A stretch of 5,186 nt of DNA from Actinomycetota bacterium (lineage in GTDB: Bacteria > Actinomycetota > Actinomycetes > Nanopelagicales > Nanopelagicaceae). The notes beneath the pieces are model-generated. The model was not told the origin of the DNA. It saw only the letters and a list, made by a program, of their open reading frames with translations, and made no database searches. The stretch is taken from the NCBI GenBank assembly GCA_009705165.1, contig WLCU01000075.1:1-5186 (forward strand), in the 5' to 3' direction. The translations under genes and the position numbers were made by a program. Of this stretch, positions 1 to 5,007 are shown piece after piece; positions within the stretch are counted from its first letter, which is position 1, and each line of letters starts with the position of its first letter.

Positions 1-170
1 TAATCGGCGGGGGAGTAATCGATGCTGGCGAAATATTGTTAAAGCCAACTCGTGAATCACTTGAGCGCAATATGCCTTTTGCTGGAAAGCATCCATATCC
101 ACAAGTTATTGCGGCACAGCTTGGAAATGAAGCTGGCCTAGTGGGAGTTGCAGATTTAGCTAGAAATTAA
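1..170 (+). CDS. glk: ROK family glucokinase, C-terminal fragment
   Basis: This is the 3' end of a gene that begins before the window; the first whole codon is at position 3 and the TAA stop is at 168-170, leaving 55 visible residues. The fragment begins IGGGVIDAGE and ends in a block reading LGNEAGLVGVADLARN. That ending is characteristic of ROK-family glucokinases of Actinobacteria, which phosphorylate glucose to glucose-6-phosphate in the cytoplasm using ATP (some relatives also use polyphosphate). The catalytic Asp and the zinc-binding Cys/His motif of ROK kinases lie upstream, outside the window, so activity cannot be judged. ROK transcriptional repressors share the fold, but their C-termini rarely keep this GNEAGLVGAADLA signature, so a sugar kinase is the better call. 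The stop overlaps the convergent oxidoreductase stop in a shared TTAA; no terminator is visible between them. Confidence 0.85.
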   Translation, partial: IGGGVIDAGEILLKPTRESLERNMPFAGKHPYPQVIAAQLGNEAGLVGVADLARN

Positions 171-1150
171 CTTTCAAATGGATACTTCAAGCCAATTTGT
201 TGGCGCACAGTATCCATAATTTCCATAATTTCGATGGAATCACTCCATCTCAAAAGGCGCGACTCTTGAGCACCTCGACGCACCATTAACGCGAAAGCTG
301 CTGCTTGTTCACGCAAACCGTGACCTTTGTAGTTATTAGGATATTCAGTAACGGTTCCGTCATAGAGGACTACGCGCATTGAAGTGGGATTATAAAAAGT
401 ACGATCAATTTCAAGATAACCATCAAGTCCGGCGACAACTGCGGTACAAGGAGTTTGTACAATCATTGTCGTATTAAGGATCGCTTGTGCACCATTTGCA
501 TAGTCCAGGATTATTGAAGTTTGTGCATCAACACCTTTGTCGGTCATAACCGCCGTTGAAGTAATTTGTTCAGGTACGCCAAGCACCATATGTGCAAATG
601 AAATTGGATAGATACCTAAATCTAATAACGCTCCACCAGCTAAGCTCGGTTCAACTAAACGTGGGATGTTTTGATCAGCTAAACGTTGACCGTGATCGGC
701 ATGAATAGTTGTAATAGTTCCGAGGATGCCACTTGCAATAATTTCACGAACTTTTGCGTAATGTGGCAAAAACCTTGCCCACATAGCTTCCAAAAGCGCG
801 ACATTATTTTTTTGGGCAGCATCAACCATTTCACGAACTTCTGGCGCATTGACTGCGAAAGGTTTTTCACAAAGAACTGGTTTGCCGGCATTGAGGGCTT
901 GGATGACATTGTGTCGATGTGAAGGGTGGGGAGTGGCAACATAAACTGCATCAATTTCTTTATCTGCAACTAACTCCGAATAAGATCCATATGCAATTGC
1001 GCCTGGGAACTTATCTGCAAATGATTGCGCAGTTGCCAATGTCCGTGAACCAATTGCAGCGACTGTATGTCCTTCAAGGAGTGAAAGATCTTTAGCAAAG
1101 GCGTGGGCAATTCCGCCGGTACCAATAATTCCCCATTTAAAACTGCTCAT
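167..1150 (-). CDS. Gfo/Idh/MocA family NAD(P)-dependent oxidoreductase
   Basis: A complete 327-residue protein, the usual length for this family. The N-terminal Rossmann domain has the dinucleotide-binding GIIGTGGIA at residues 7-15. It also has VATPHPSH at about 71-78 and the family hallmark CEKP at 94-97, whose Lys96 is the expected catalytic or substrate-contacting lysine. The C-terminal alpha/beta substrate domain shows EAMWARFLPHY (121-131) and GGALLDLGIYP (172-182, with Asp177 and Tyr181). The MW-RF-P and DLGIYP motifs resemble the dihydrodiol dehydrogenase / glucose-fructose oxidoreductase-like branch. The substrate is probably a sugar, polyol or cyclic diol, but it cannot be fixed from sequence. 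There is no signal peptide, so it should be cytoplasmic. ATG at 1150-1148 overlaps the upstream gene's stop as ATGA, so translation is probably coupled. It has no promoter of its own that I can see. The stop overlaps the convergent glucokinase stop. Confidence 0.93.
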   Translation of the reverse strand: MSSFKWGIIGTGGIAHAFAKDLSLLEGHTVAAIGSRTLATAQSFADKFPGAIAYGSYSELVADKEIDAVYVATPHPSHRHNVIQALNAGKPVLCEKPFAVNAPEVREMVDAAQKNNVALLEAMWARFLPHYAKVREIIASGILGTITTIHADHGQRLADQNIPRLVEPSLAGGALLDLGIYPISFAHMVLGVPEQITSTAVMTDKGVDAQTSIILDYANGAQAILNTTMIVQTPCTAVVAGLDGYLEIDRTFYNPTSMRVVLYDGTVTEYPNNYKGHGLREQAAAFALMVRRGAQESRLLRWSDSIEIMEIMDTVRQQIGLKYPFES

Positions 1151-1413
1151 AGTTCAACTCCATCATCTTCGTGATAACCACGACGTGACCATTTGATTAC
1201 TGCTTTTTTTGCTTGCAGAAAACTCTGTTTCAGCGTCAAACGTGGAGGGTTAGGCGCCTTAAATTTTTGCGTTTGATCAATCACATCGAGTTCTTCTAGG
1301 TAAGTAGTAGGGGAGGACTCATCTAGCGAGAGGCCTGAGACAATCGATTCAAATTCACTCCGGATCAGTTCTTCTTCATCGAAGCCGTCGTGGCCAGGGC
1401 CTAGTTTGCTCAC
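1147..1413 (-). CDS. Small hypothetical protein, 88 residues
   Basis: I do not recognise this family. The reading frame is accepted because it abuts the oxidoreductase with a 4-base ATGA overlap (stop TGA at 1149-1147) and fills the strand up to a short divergent gap. It starts with GTG at 1413-1411. The protein is soluble and charged. The N-terminal half is acidic (a DEEE cluster near residues 12-15, and EELD). The C-terminal half is basic, with LKQSFLQAKKAVIKWSRRGY around residues 61-80. It has no cysteines and no membrane segment or signal peptide. The start has a run of five G directly before GTG but no properly spaced Shine-Dalgarno sequence. A weak hexamer CACTAT sits 6 bases upstream, so leaderless initiation is possible. 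Co-transcription with the oxidoreductase suggests a linked role, but no function can be assigned. Confidence 0.72.
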   Translation of the reverse strand: MSKLGPGHDGFDEEELIRSEFESIVSGLSLDESSPTTYLEELDVIDQTQKFKAPNPPRLTLKQSFLQAKKAVIKWSRRGYHEDDGVEL

Positions 1414-1422
1414 CCCCCGATA

Positions 1423-1451
1423 GTGTCATATTTGGCAATAGCCAGTAAATT
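1423..1451 (+). promoter_or_regulatory. Probable leaderless promoter of plsC
   Basis: The sequence shows GTGTCA (4 of 6 matches to the TTGACA -35 box) at 1423-1428, a 17-base spacer, and TAAATT (fits TANNNT) at 1446-1451. Six bases later comes the ATG of plsC at 1458. With the normal -10 to start-site distance, transcription would begin at or next to the A of ATG, and no Shine-Dalgarno sequence is present. This is the arrangement known for leaderless actinobacterial genes. The site shares bases with the possible promoter of the divergent 88-residue gene. Confidence 0.6.
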
Positions 1452-1457
1452 AGAGAC

Positions 1458-2159
1458 ATGTTGAGCAACCTGCCTTACGGAACTTTGCGTGCATTTCTGA
1501 CGCCATTTCTGATGGCTGGATTTCGTCCAAAAGTTAAAGGACTTAGAAATGTTCCAGCTAAAGGCCCGGTAATTATCGCTTCAAACCATCTTTCTTTTAG
1601 TGATTCAATTTTTATGCCACTTGTCGTACCGCGCAAAGTAACTTTTCTTGCAAAAAGTGAGTACTTCACTTCACCTGGGCCCAAAGGTTTATTGAAAAAA
1701 CTTACATTTATCGCACTTGGTCAAGTTCCAGTTGATCGCTCAGGTGGGCGCCGCAGCGAGGCGGCGTTAATCACAGGTCTAAAAGTGCTAGCAGAAGGTG
1801 ATTGCCTAGGAATTTATCCAGAAGGAACTCGTAGCCCCGATGGGCGTTTATATAAAGGGCGCTCAGGTATTGCCCGACTTGCGATTGAATCTGGCGCACC
1901 AGTGATTCCAGTTGCAATGTTTAATACTGACAAAATCCAACCCACTGGAAAAGTTATTCCAAATCTTCATCGCGTGGGAATGAGCTTTGGTAAGCCAATG
2001 TATTTTGATGGTGATTCAACCGATCTCTTACACCTTCGTGATGTAACAGATCAGATTATGAATCAGATTCAGTCAATGTCAGGGCAAGAATATGTAGATA
2101 CCTACGCACCTAAAAAATCAAAACCAGATGAAATTAATGTTGCTGGCGAGGAAGATTAA
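1458..2159 (+). CDS. plsC: 1-acylglycerol-3-phosphate O-acyltransferase family protein (PlsC type)
   Basis: A complete 233-residue acyltransferase of the family that transfers an acyl chain to lysophosphatidic acid, giving phosphatidic acid for membrane phospholipids. The four acyltransferase blocks are in order. Block I is the catalytic HX4D, NHLSFSD, with His44 and Asp49. Block II lies around VPVDRSGG (91-97). Block III is YPEGTRS at 120-126, which binds the glycerol-phosphate. Block IV is VIPVAM at 149-154. The N-terminus has a short hydrophobic stretch (about residues 5-21) that may anchor it at the membrane; the C-terminal tail is charged. ATG at 1458 is supported by the leaderless promoter six bases upstream. 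The actinobacterial family also contains members with other acyl acceptors, so the exact substrate is inferred. The TAA stop at 2157-2159 overlaps the stop of the convergent nuclease gene, leaving no room for a separate terminator. Confidence 0.93.
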   Translation: MLSNLPYGTLRAFLTPFLMAGFRPKVKGLRNVPAKGPVIIASNHLSFSDSIFMPLVVPRKVTFLAKSEYFTSPGPKGLLKKLTFIALGQVPVDRSGGRRSEAALITGLKVLAEGDCLGIYPEGTRSPDGRLYKGRSGIARLAIESGAPVIPVAMFNTDKIQPTGKVIPNLHRVGMSFGKPMYFDGDSTDLLHLRDVTDQIMNQIQSMSGQEYVDTYAPKKSKPDEINVAGEED

Positions 2160-2839
2160 AGAAGATCTAAAGCATTTCGTGTTGTAAGAAATGCACATGT
2201 TTGACATGTAGAGCCAGCATCGGGAATATCACCTTCAAGGACAGTGATGAAATCTGCAATCACAGACATGAAGTTATCGTGATCTCGTTCTACCGGAACG
2301 TATTTTTGATAAACACCAAAACCTGCATTTGCTGGGCTATCTCCAACGGTATGGGTTGGTTTCCACACTAAAAGACCCATGCTGGCAACTTCAACAGATT
2401 TTCCAGCTGCGGGGTTTTCTAGAGCAAATGCATAGGCCTCAAGTTGTGGAGAATAAAAAGCACCGCTATCTCGTTCAGAGTCTGAAACTTTACAATCGAT
2501 TAAACCTGCCGTGCCGTCGTCATTTGTAGAAACAAGATCGTATTTTCCTAATATGCGCCAGCGAGTATCTTGCCCATTTACTTGAATTGGTTTGCTCTTT
2601 ACGAACTCTCCCCATTTAGTAACTTTGCCTGGCCGAAGTGAGGGATCGATACTTGGCATATCAGCGTTCTGAAAATATTCCTCTTGAAGCGATGAGAAAG
2701 TGCCGACAAGTGGCATGACCATAGGGGCAGTAACTTTGTACCAGTACTTAACCCAGAGGCAACGCTTGCATGTAGATAGCCCAAAGGTTAAATCTGATGG
2801 TGAGATATTTTCGCGGGCTGGCTTAAGTGGTTTTTTCAT
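2156..2839 (-). CDS. Stand-alone PD-(D/E)XK nuclease domain protein (RecB/Cas4-like)
   Basis: The protein has 227 residues from ATG at 2839-2837. A TTG at 2869 in the same frame would add 10 residues (237 in all) but lacks a ribosome binding site and overlaps the exporter gene. Numbering here follows the 237-residue version. ISPSDL (22-27) followed by CKRC (34-37) is the N-terminal signature of PD-(D/E)XK exonuclease-like proteins. GKYD (Asp111) supplies the first metal ligand. IDCK (Asp125, Lys127) is the D-X-K core. SPQLEAY (Gln142, Tyr146) is the downstream Q-x-x-x-Y motif of RecB/Cas4-type nucleases. A second pair, CQTC (222-225), lies close to the C-terminus. CxxC at both ends suggests an iron-sulfur cluster or zinc clamp, as in Cas4, AddB and Dna2. 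There is no helicase domain, CRISPR array or other cas gene nearby, so a DNA-repair or RNA/DNA-processing role is likelier than CRISPR adaptation. It is last in a run with the exporter and uraA. Its stop overlaps that of plsC. Confidence 0.82.
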   Translation of the reverse strand: MKKPLKPARENISPSDLTFGLSTCKRCLWVKYWYKVTAPMVMPLVGTFSSLQEEYFQNADMPSIDPSLRPGKVTKWGEFVKSKPIQVNGQDTRWRILGKYDLVSTNDDGTAGLIDCKVSDSERDSGAFYSPQLEAYAFALENPAAGKSVEVASMGLLVWKPTHTVGDSPANAGFGVYQKYVPVERDHDNFMSVIADFITVLEGDIPDAGSTCQTCAFLTTRNALDLL

Positions 2840-2855
2840 AAGGGCAATTGTGTCG

Positions 2856-3500
2856 CTAGCTACTGACAATTGCTAAGAACAAAACGGAAAGCCCTAGCAA
2901 ACACATAATGATTCCGCCGGTTGCGCGAAGCTTTACCAGTCGACTCGCATCCTTAGCCAGCCAAGCCCGCGCCGTTCCAGCCAGTAACCCCCACGAGCCA
3001 TCGGAGATGAAGGCAAGAGTTGAAAATATCGCTCCGAGCAAAATCAGCTGGGCGGTTATGTGGCCTTTGTCGCGATCGATAAATTGAGGCAGAACTGCGG
3101 CGTAAAAAACTATCGCCTTGGGGTTTAACGCACCGACCCAAAAACCATCTCGCATTGAGCGAAGTGCACGCGGTGCTACATCACCTTGATTTGTCATATC
3201 TGCGGCGTGAATTTTACGATGTTTGATGGCATCGATGCCTAAATAGATTAAGTAAAGCCCGCCACCCCATTGAACTGCGGTGTATGCAAGATCTGAACGT
3301 TGCAAAATTGGACCAAGCCCAAGGGCAACAAATACGGATAGAACAAAAGAACCTGTGACATTTCCTGCAACTGTAAATACTGCAACTTTGCGACCCCAGG
3401 CGATGGCCCGAGCGATTACGAATAAAACGCTCGGGCCAGGCGCCAAGATAATAATCATCGCGGCAACGATGTATTCAGCTAAGCGCGAAGGAATTATCAC
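2856..3500 (-). CDS. LysE/RhtB family exporter
   Basis: A complete 214-residue integral membrane protein, the standard size for this family of amino-acid and metabolite exporters (lysine, homoserine, threonine, leucine and related substrates). Visible family marks are APGPS at 20-24 in the first membrane segment, a conserved AxAWGRKxAxxxxxGNxTG loop and second segment around residues 32-50, and ALNPKA at 124-129 followed by LPQF at 137-140. About six hydrophobic segments are seen, at roughly 8-30, 40-64, 73-92, 124-139, 149-176 and 194-212. The substrate cannot be predicted. The GTG start at 3500-3498 has no Shine-Dalgarno sequence but lies 7 bases after a TAATAT hexamer, which supports this start and leaderless translation. 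It follows uraA by 10 bases and precedes the nuclease ATG by 16 bases. Confidence 0.9.
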   Translation of the reverse strand: MIIPSRLAEYIVAAMIIILAPGPSVLFVIARAIAWGRKVAVFTVAGNVTGSFVLSVFVALGLGPILQRSDLAYTAVQWGGGLYLIYLGIDAIKHRKIHAADMTNQGDVAPRALRSMRDGFWVGALNPKAIVFYAAVLPQFIDRDKGHITAQLILLGAIFSTLAFISDGSWGLLAGTARAWLAKDASRLVKLRATGGIIMCLLGLSVLFLAIVSS

Positions 3501-3507
3501 AGGTCAG

Positions 3508-3536
3508 ATATTAGTTATTGCCTCGACTTGATGCAA
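3508..3536 (-). promoter_or_regulatory. Probable internal leaderless promoter of the LysE-type exporter gene
   Basis: On the minus strand, TTGCAT (plus positions 3536-3531) is followed by a 17-base spacer and TAATAT (3513-3508), then 7 bases, then the GTG start at 3500. The -10 hexamer reuses the three bases of the uraA TAA stop. Spacing is ideal for a transcript beginning at the start codon. The TTG of the -35 is good, but its last three bases do not match TTGACA. Confidence 0.55.
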
Positions 3537-4770
3537 TTGAACTAAGGATTCGGTACCCAATAACTGCAACCAAAGTTGCATTGATAATTCCACTAAATGT
3601 GTAATCACCCTTTGTCCATGACATATCTGAGATTCCAATAATCAAAGCAGATGCTGCAATGATTAAGTTAGTTGAGTTTGAAAAATCAACTTTGCCTTCG
3701 ATCCAAATGCGAGCGCCAAGAACGCCAATCATTCCGAACAAAGCAACGCCAACTCCACCAAGGGCGCCGACTGGGGTAGCGCTTAGGACCGCGCCAAATT
3801 TTGGAGAAAGTGAAAGACCAACTGCGCCAAGACCTGCAATCCAGTAGGCAGCAGTTGAGTAGACACGAGTTGCTGCCATTACACCGATGTTTTCAGCATA
3901 TGTAGTAGTACCCGAACCTCCACCGACACCTGCCAAAGTAGTTGCAAGACCATCTGCCATTAATGCAGTTCCCATTTGATCGTCAAGGTTCTTGCCAGTC
4001 ATTGCCGCAACGGCCTTTACGTGACCAACGTTTTCGGCAATGAGAACTAGAACTACTGGCAAGAAGAGTACGATGGCTTTTGCATCAAAAGTAGGTGAAG
4101 TAAATGAAGGAAGCGCAACCCACTTAGCTGCTCTAATTGTTTCAGTCTTTACATCTCCTTGGATAAGCGCAACGACATAACCAACGACTAGACCAGCAAA
4201 GATGCTGATGCGGTTAAGGAAACCACGTGAAATAGCAGCGATCAATGCGATAGCTGCCAGCGTGATGATTCCAATCATTGGACCTTGGGCAAAGTTATTT
4301 TTTGCAGCACCGGCCAAATTAAGACCGATCACCATCACGATTGTTCCTGTCACAACTGGCGGCAATAGCCAGTTAATCCAATTGATTCCTGACTGGCGAA
4401 CGATCAGGCCCACGGCGGCCAAGATTAAGCCCGTAACAACTACGCCACCAAGGGCTGCAGACATTCCACCACCGGCCTTAGCTGCGGCAATTGGTGCCAA
4501 GAACGCAAAGGATGAACCTAAATAGCTTGGAACTTTATTTTGAGTAAGTGCCAGAAAAAGCAACGTACCTACTCCAGAGAAGAAAAGCGTTGTTGTTGGG
4601 GGAAATCCCGTAATGATTGGAACGAGGAAGGTCGCGCCGAACATCGCAGCGATGTGTTGCAGGCCAACACCGATGGTGCGTGGCCAGGTTAGGCGTTCAT
4701 CTGTTGAAACAACTGCGCCTTGGGCAAGATTCTTACCGTTGCCATGCAGTTTCCATGAGAGAAGCGACAT
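3511..4770 (-). CDS. uraA: Uracil permease, NCS2 (nucleobase:cation symporter-2) family
   Basis: A complete 419-residue membrane transporter, close to the E. coli UraA length of 429. It imports uracil, probably by proton symport, for pyrimidine salvage. The family pattern is clear. GLQHIAAMFGATFLVP lies at 36-51, VPSYLGSSFAF at 80-90, and AENVGH at 245-250, with Glu246 matching the substrate-binding glutamate of UraA (Glu241). The signature GGGSGTTTYAENIGVMAATR spans 283-302, with Glu293 matching UraA Glu290. About 14 hydrophobic segments are expected and the whole protein is strongly hydrophobic. The TTTYAENIGVMAATRVYS block favours uracil over xanthine/urate transporters. The ATG at 4770-4768 has a good ribosome binding site (AAGGA, 9 bases upstream). 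It is the first gene of the minus-strand run and diverges from padR across 237 bases. No PyrR-type RNA site was recognised in its leader. Confidence 0.93.
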   Translation of the reverse strand: MSLLSWKLHGNGKNLAQGAVVSTDERLTWPRTIGVGLQHIAAMFGATFLVPIITGFPPTTTLFFSGVGTLLFLALTQNKVPSYLGSSFAFLAPIAAAKAGGGMSAALGGVVVTGLILAAVGLIVRQSGINWINWLLPPVVTGTIVMVIGLNLAGAAKNNFAQGPMIGIITLAAIALIAAISRGFLNRISIFAGLVVGYVVALIQGDVKTETIRAAKWVALPSFTSPTFDAKAIVLFLPVVLVLIAENVGHVKAVAAMTGKNLDDQMGTALMADGLATTLAGVGGGSGTTTYAENIGVMAATRVYSTAAYWIAGLGAVGLSLSPKFGAVLSATPVGALGGVGVALFGMIGVLGARIWIEGKVDFSNSTNLIIAASALIIGISDMSWTKGDYTFSGIINATLVAVIGYRILSSIASSRGNN

Positions 4771-4779
4771 TGTTTTTCG

Positions 4780-4786
4780 TCCTTTC
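4780..4786 (-). promoter_or_regulatory. Ribosome binding site of uraA
   Basis: The minus strand reads GAAAGGA, with 9 bases between it and the ATG at 4770. This fixes the uraA start and contrasts with the leaderless look of the downstream exporter gene. Confidence 0.65.
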
Positions 4787-4800
4787 AGATCTGACTAGGG

Positions 4801-4823
4801 GCCTCATACGAGCGGCACGAGGC
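4801..4823. repeat. Short inverted repeat GCCTC-N13-GAGGC in the uraA leader
   Basis: Perfect 5-base arms (4801-4805 and 4819-4823) flank a 13-base loop. The interior also carries ACGAG twice (4808-4812 and 4817-4821). It would lie in the 5' untranslated region of uraA, about 30 bases upstream of the start. It has no U-tract and the arms are short, so a regulatory role is only a possibility. Confidence 0.25.
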
Positions 4824-4861
4824 ACTGGGAAAAAGGGTAGGAGGTGTCGTGGGGATACTGA

Positions 4862-4871
4862 GGCGTACGCC
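4862..4871. repeat. Perfect 10-base palindrome GGCGTACGCC
   Basis: A self-complementary 10-mer lies about 92 bases upstream of the uraA start in the divergent intergenic region. It sits inside a looser inverted repeat, AGGTGT (4842-4847) and ACACCT (4872-4877). It could be a dimeric repressor site or part of an RNA hairpin in a long uraA leader. Nothing decides between these, and chance is not excluded. Confidence 0.35.
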
Positions 4872-4915
4872 ACACCTTTAGAGAACCCAAAATCCACGCC
4901 TGAAGCGTGTTTGAT

Positions 4916-4944
4916 TTGCGCCTGTCGGGCTATCGCAATAGATT
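4916..4944 (+). promoter_or_regulatory. Candidate promoter of the PadR-family gene
   Basis: TTGCGC (4916-4921, first three bases match TTGACA) is followed by a 17-base spacer and TAGATT (4939-4944, fits TANNNT). Transcription would start near 4951, giving a leader of about 57 bases, consistent with the strong ribosome binding site of this gene. One arm of the palindromic array (TATCGC, 4931-4936) falls in the spacer, and the central palindrome falls on the predicted start point. The reverse strand of the same bases reads TAATCT, a possible -10 for uraA. Confidence 0.35.
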
Positions 4945-4980
4945 ACGGCTCGATATATCGAATAGATACATAACGCGATA
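4931..4980. promoter_or_regulatory. Nested palindromic array, probable operator upstream of padR
   Basis: A perfect palindrome CGATATATCG (4951-4960) is flanked at equal distance by TATCGC (4931-4936) and GCGATA (4975-4980), with 14 bases on each side. All share the same centre, 4955.5. The pentamer TATCG or its complement occurs five times between 4931 and 4994. PadR-type repressors commonly bind inverted repeats at their own promoters as dimers, so autoregulation is the simplest reading, but the binding protein is inferred and not shown. Confidence 0.45.
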
Positions 4981-4998
4981 GGTCATAGGCGATAGGAG
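4978..4998 (+). repeat. Three 7-base tandem repeats running into the padR ribosome binding site
   Basis: Starting at 4977, the units GATAGGT, CATAGGC and GATAGGA follow each other, each with a shared ATAGG core (4978-4982, 4985-4989, 4992-4996). The first and third also share GCGATAGG. The third unit forms the start of the Shine-Dalgarno sequence. Confidence 0.5.
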
Positions 4999-5000
4999 GT
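4994..5000 (+). promoter_or_regulatory. Strong ribosome binding site of the PadR-family gene
   Basis: AGGAGGT is a near-perfect Shine-Dalgarno sequence, 7 bases before the ATG at 5008. It decides the start and is the strongest ribosome binding site in the window. Confidence 0.85.
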
Positions 5001-5007
5001 AAGCACA

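Noticed and set aside
679..969. 96-residue minus-strand open frame inside the oxidoreductase gene
   Set aside because: It is an out-of-frame shadow of the well-supported oxidoreductase with no independent start signals.
2156..2839. Reading the nuclease as a CRISPR Cas4 protein
   Set aside because: No repeats with regular spacing, no cas1/cas2 or other cas gene is in the window, and the cysteine layout differs from classical Cas4.
2840..2852. CACAAT hexamer 7 bases before the nuclease ATG as a separate leaderless promoter
   Set aside because: It matches the -10 consensus in 4 of 6 bases but lacks the first T and has no -35 box at suitable spacing; read-through from the exporter gene explains expression.
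2837..2869. TTG start at 2869 for the nuclease, extending it by 10 residues and overlapping the exporter gene
   Set aside because: No Shine-Dalgarno sequence precedes it, the extra residues are outside the conserved ISPS motif, and an in-frame ATG at 2839 fits the gap after the exporter stop better. It cannot be fully excluded.
4202..4525. 107-residue plus-strand open frame inside uraA
   Set aside because: It is antisense to a strongly conserved transporter gene; the Pro/Ala/Ile-rich composition is the mirror of its membrane-helix codons.
4842..4877. AGGTGT / ACACCT inverted repeat as a transcription terminator
   Set aside because: The 6-base arms enclose a 24-base loop and no U-tract follows on either strand, so it does not look like an intrinsic terminator.
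4617..4973. 118-residue plus-strand open frame spanning the uraA 5' end and the intergenic region
   Set aside because: It lies antisense to uraA for about 150 bases, has no ribosome binding site, shows low-complexity Arg/Cys-rich composition and resembles no known protein.
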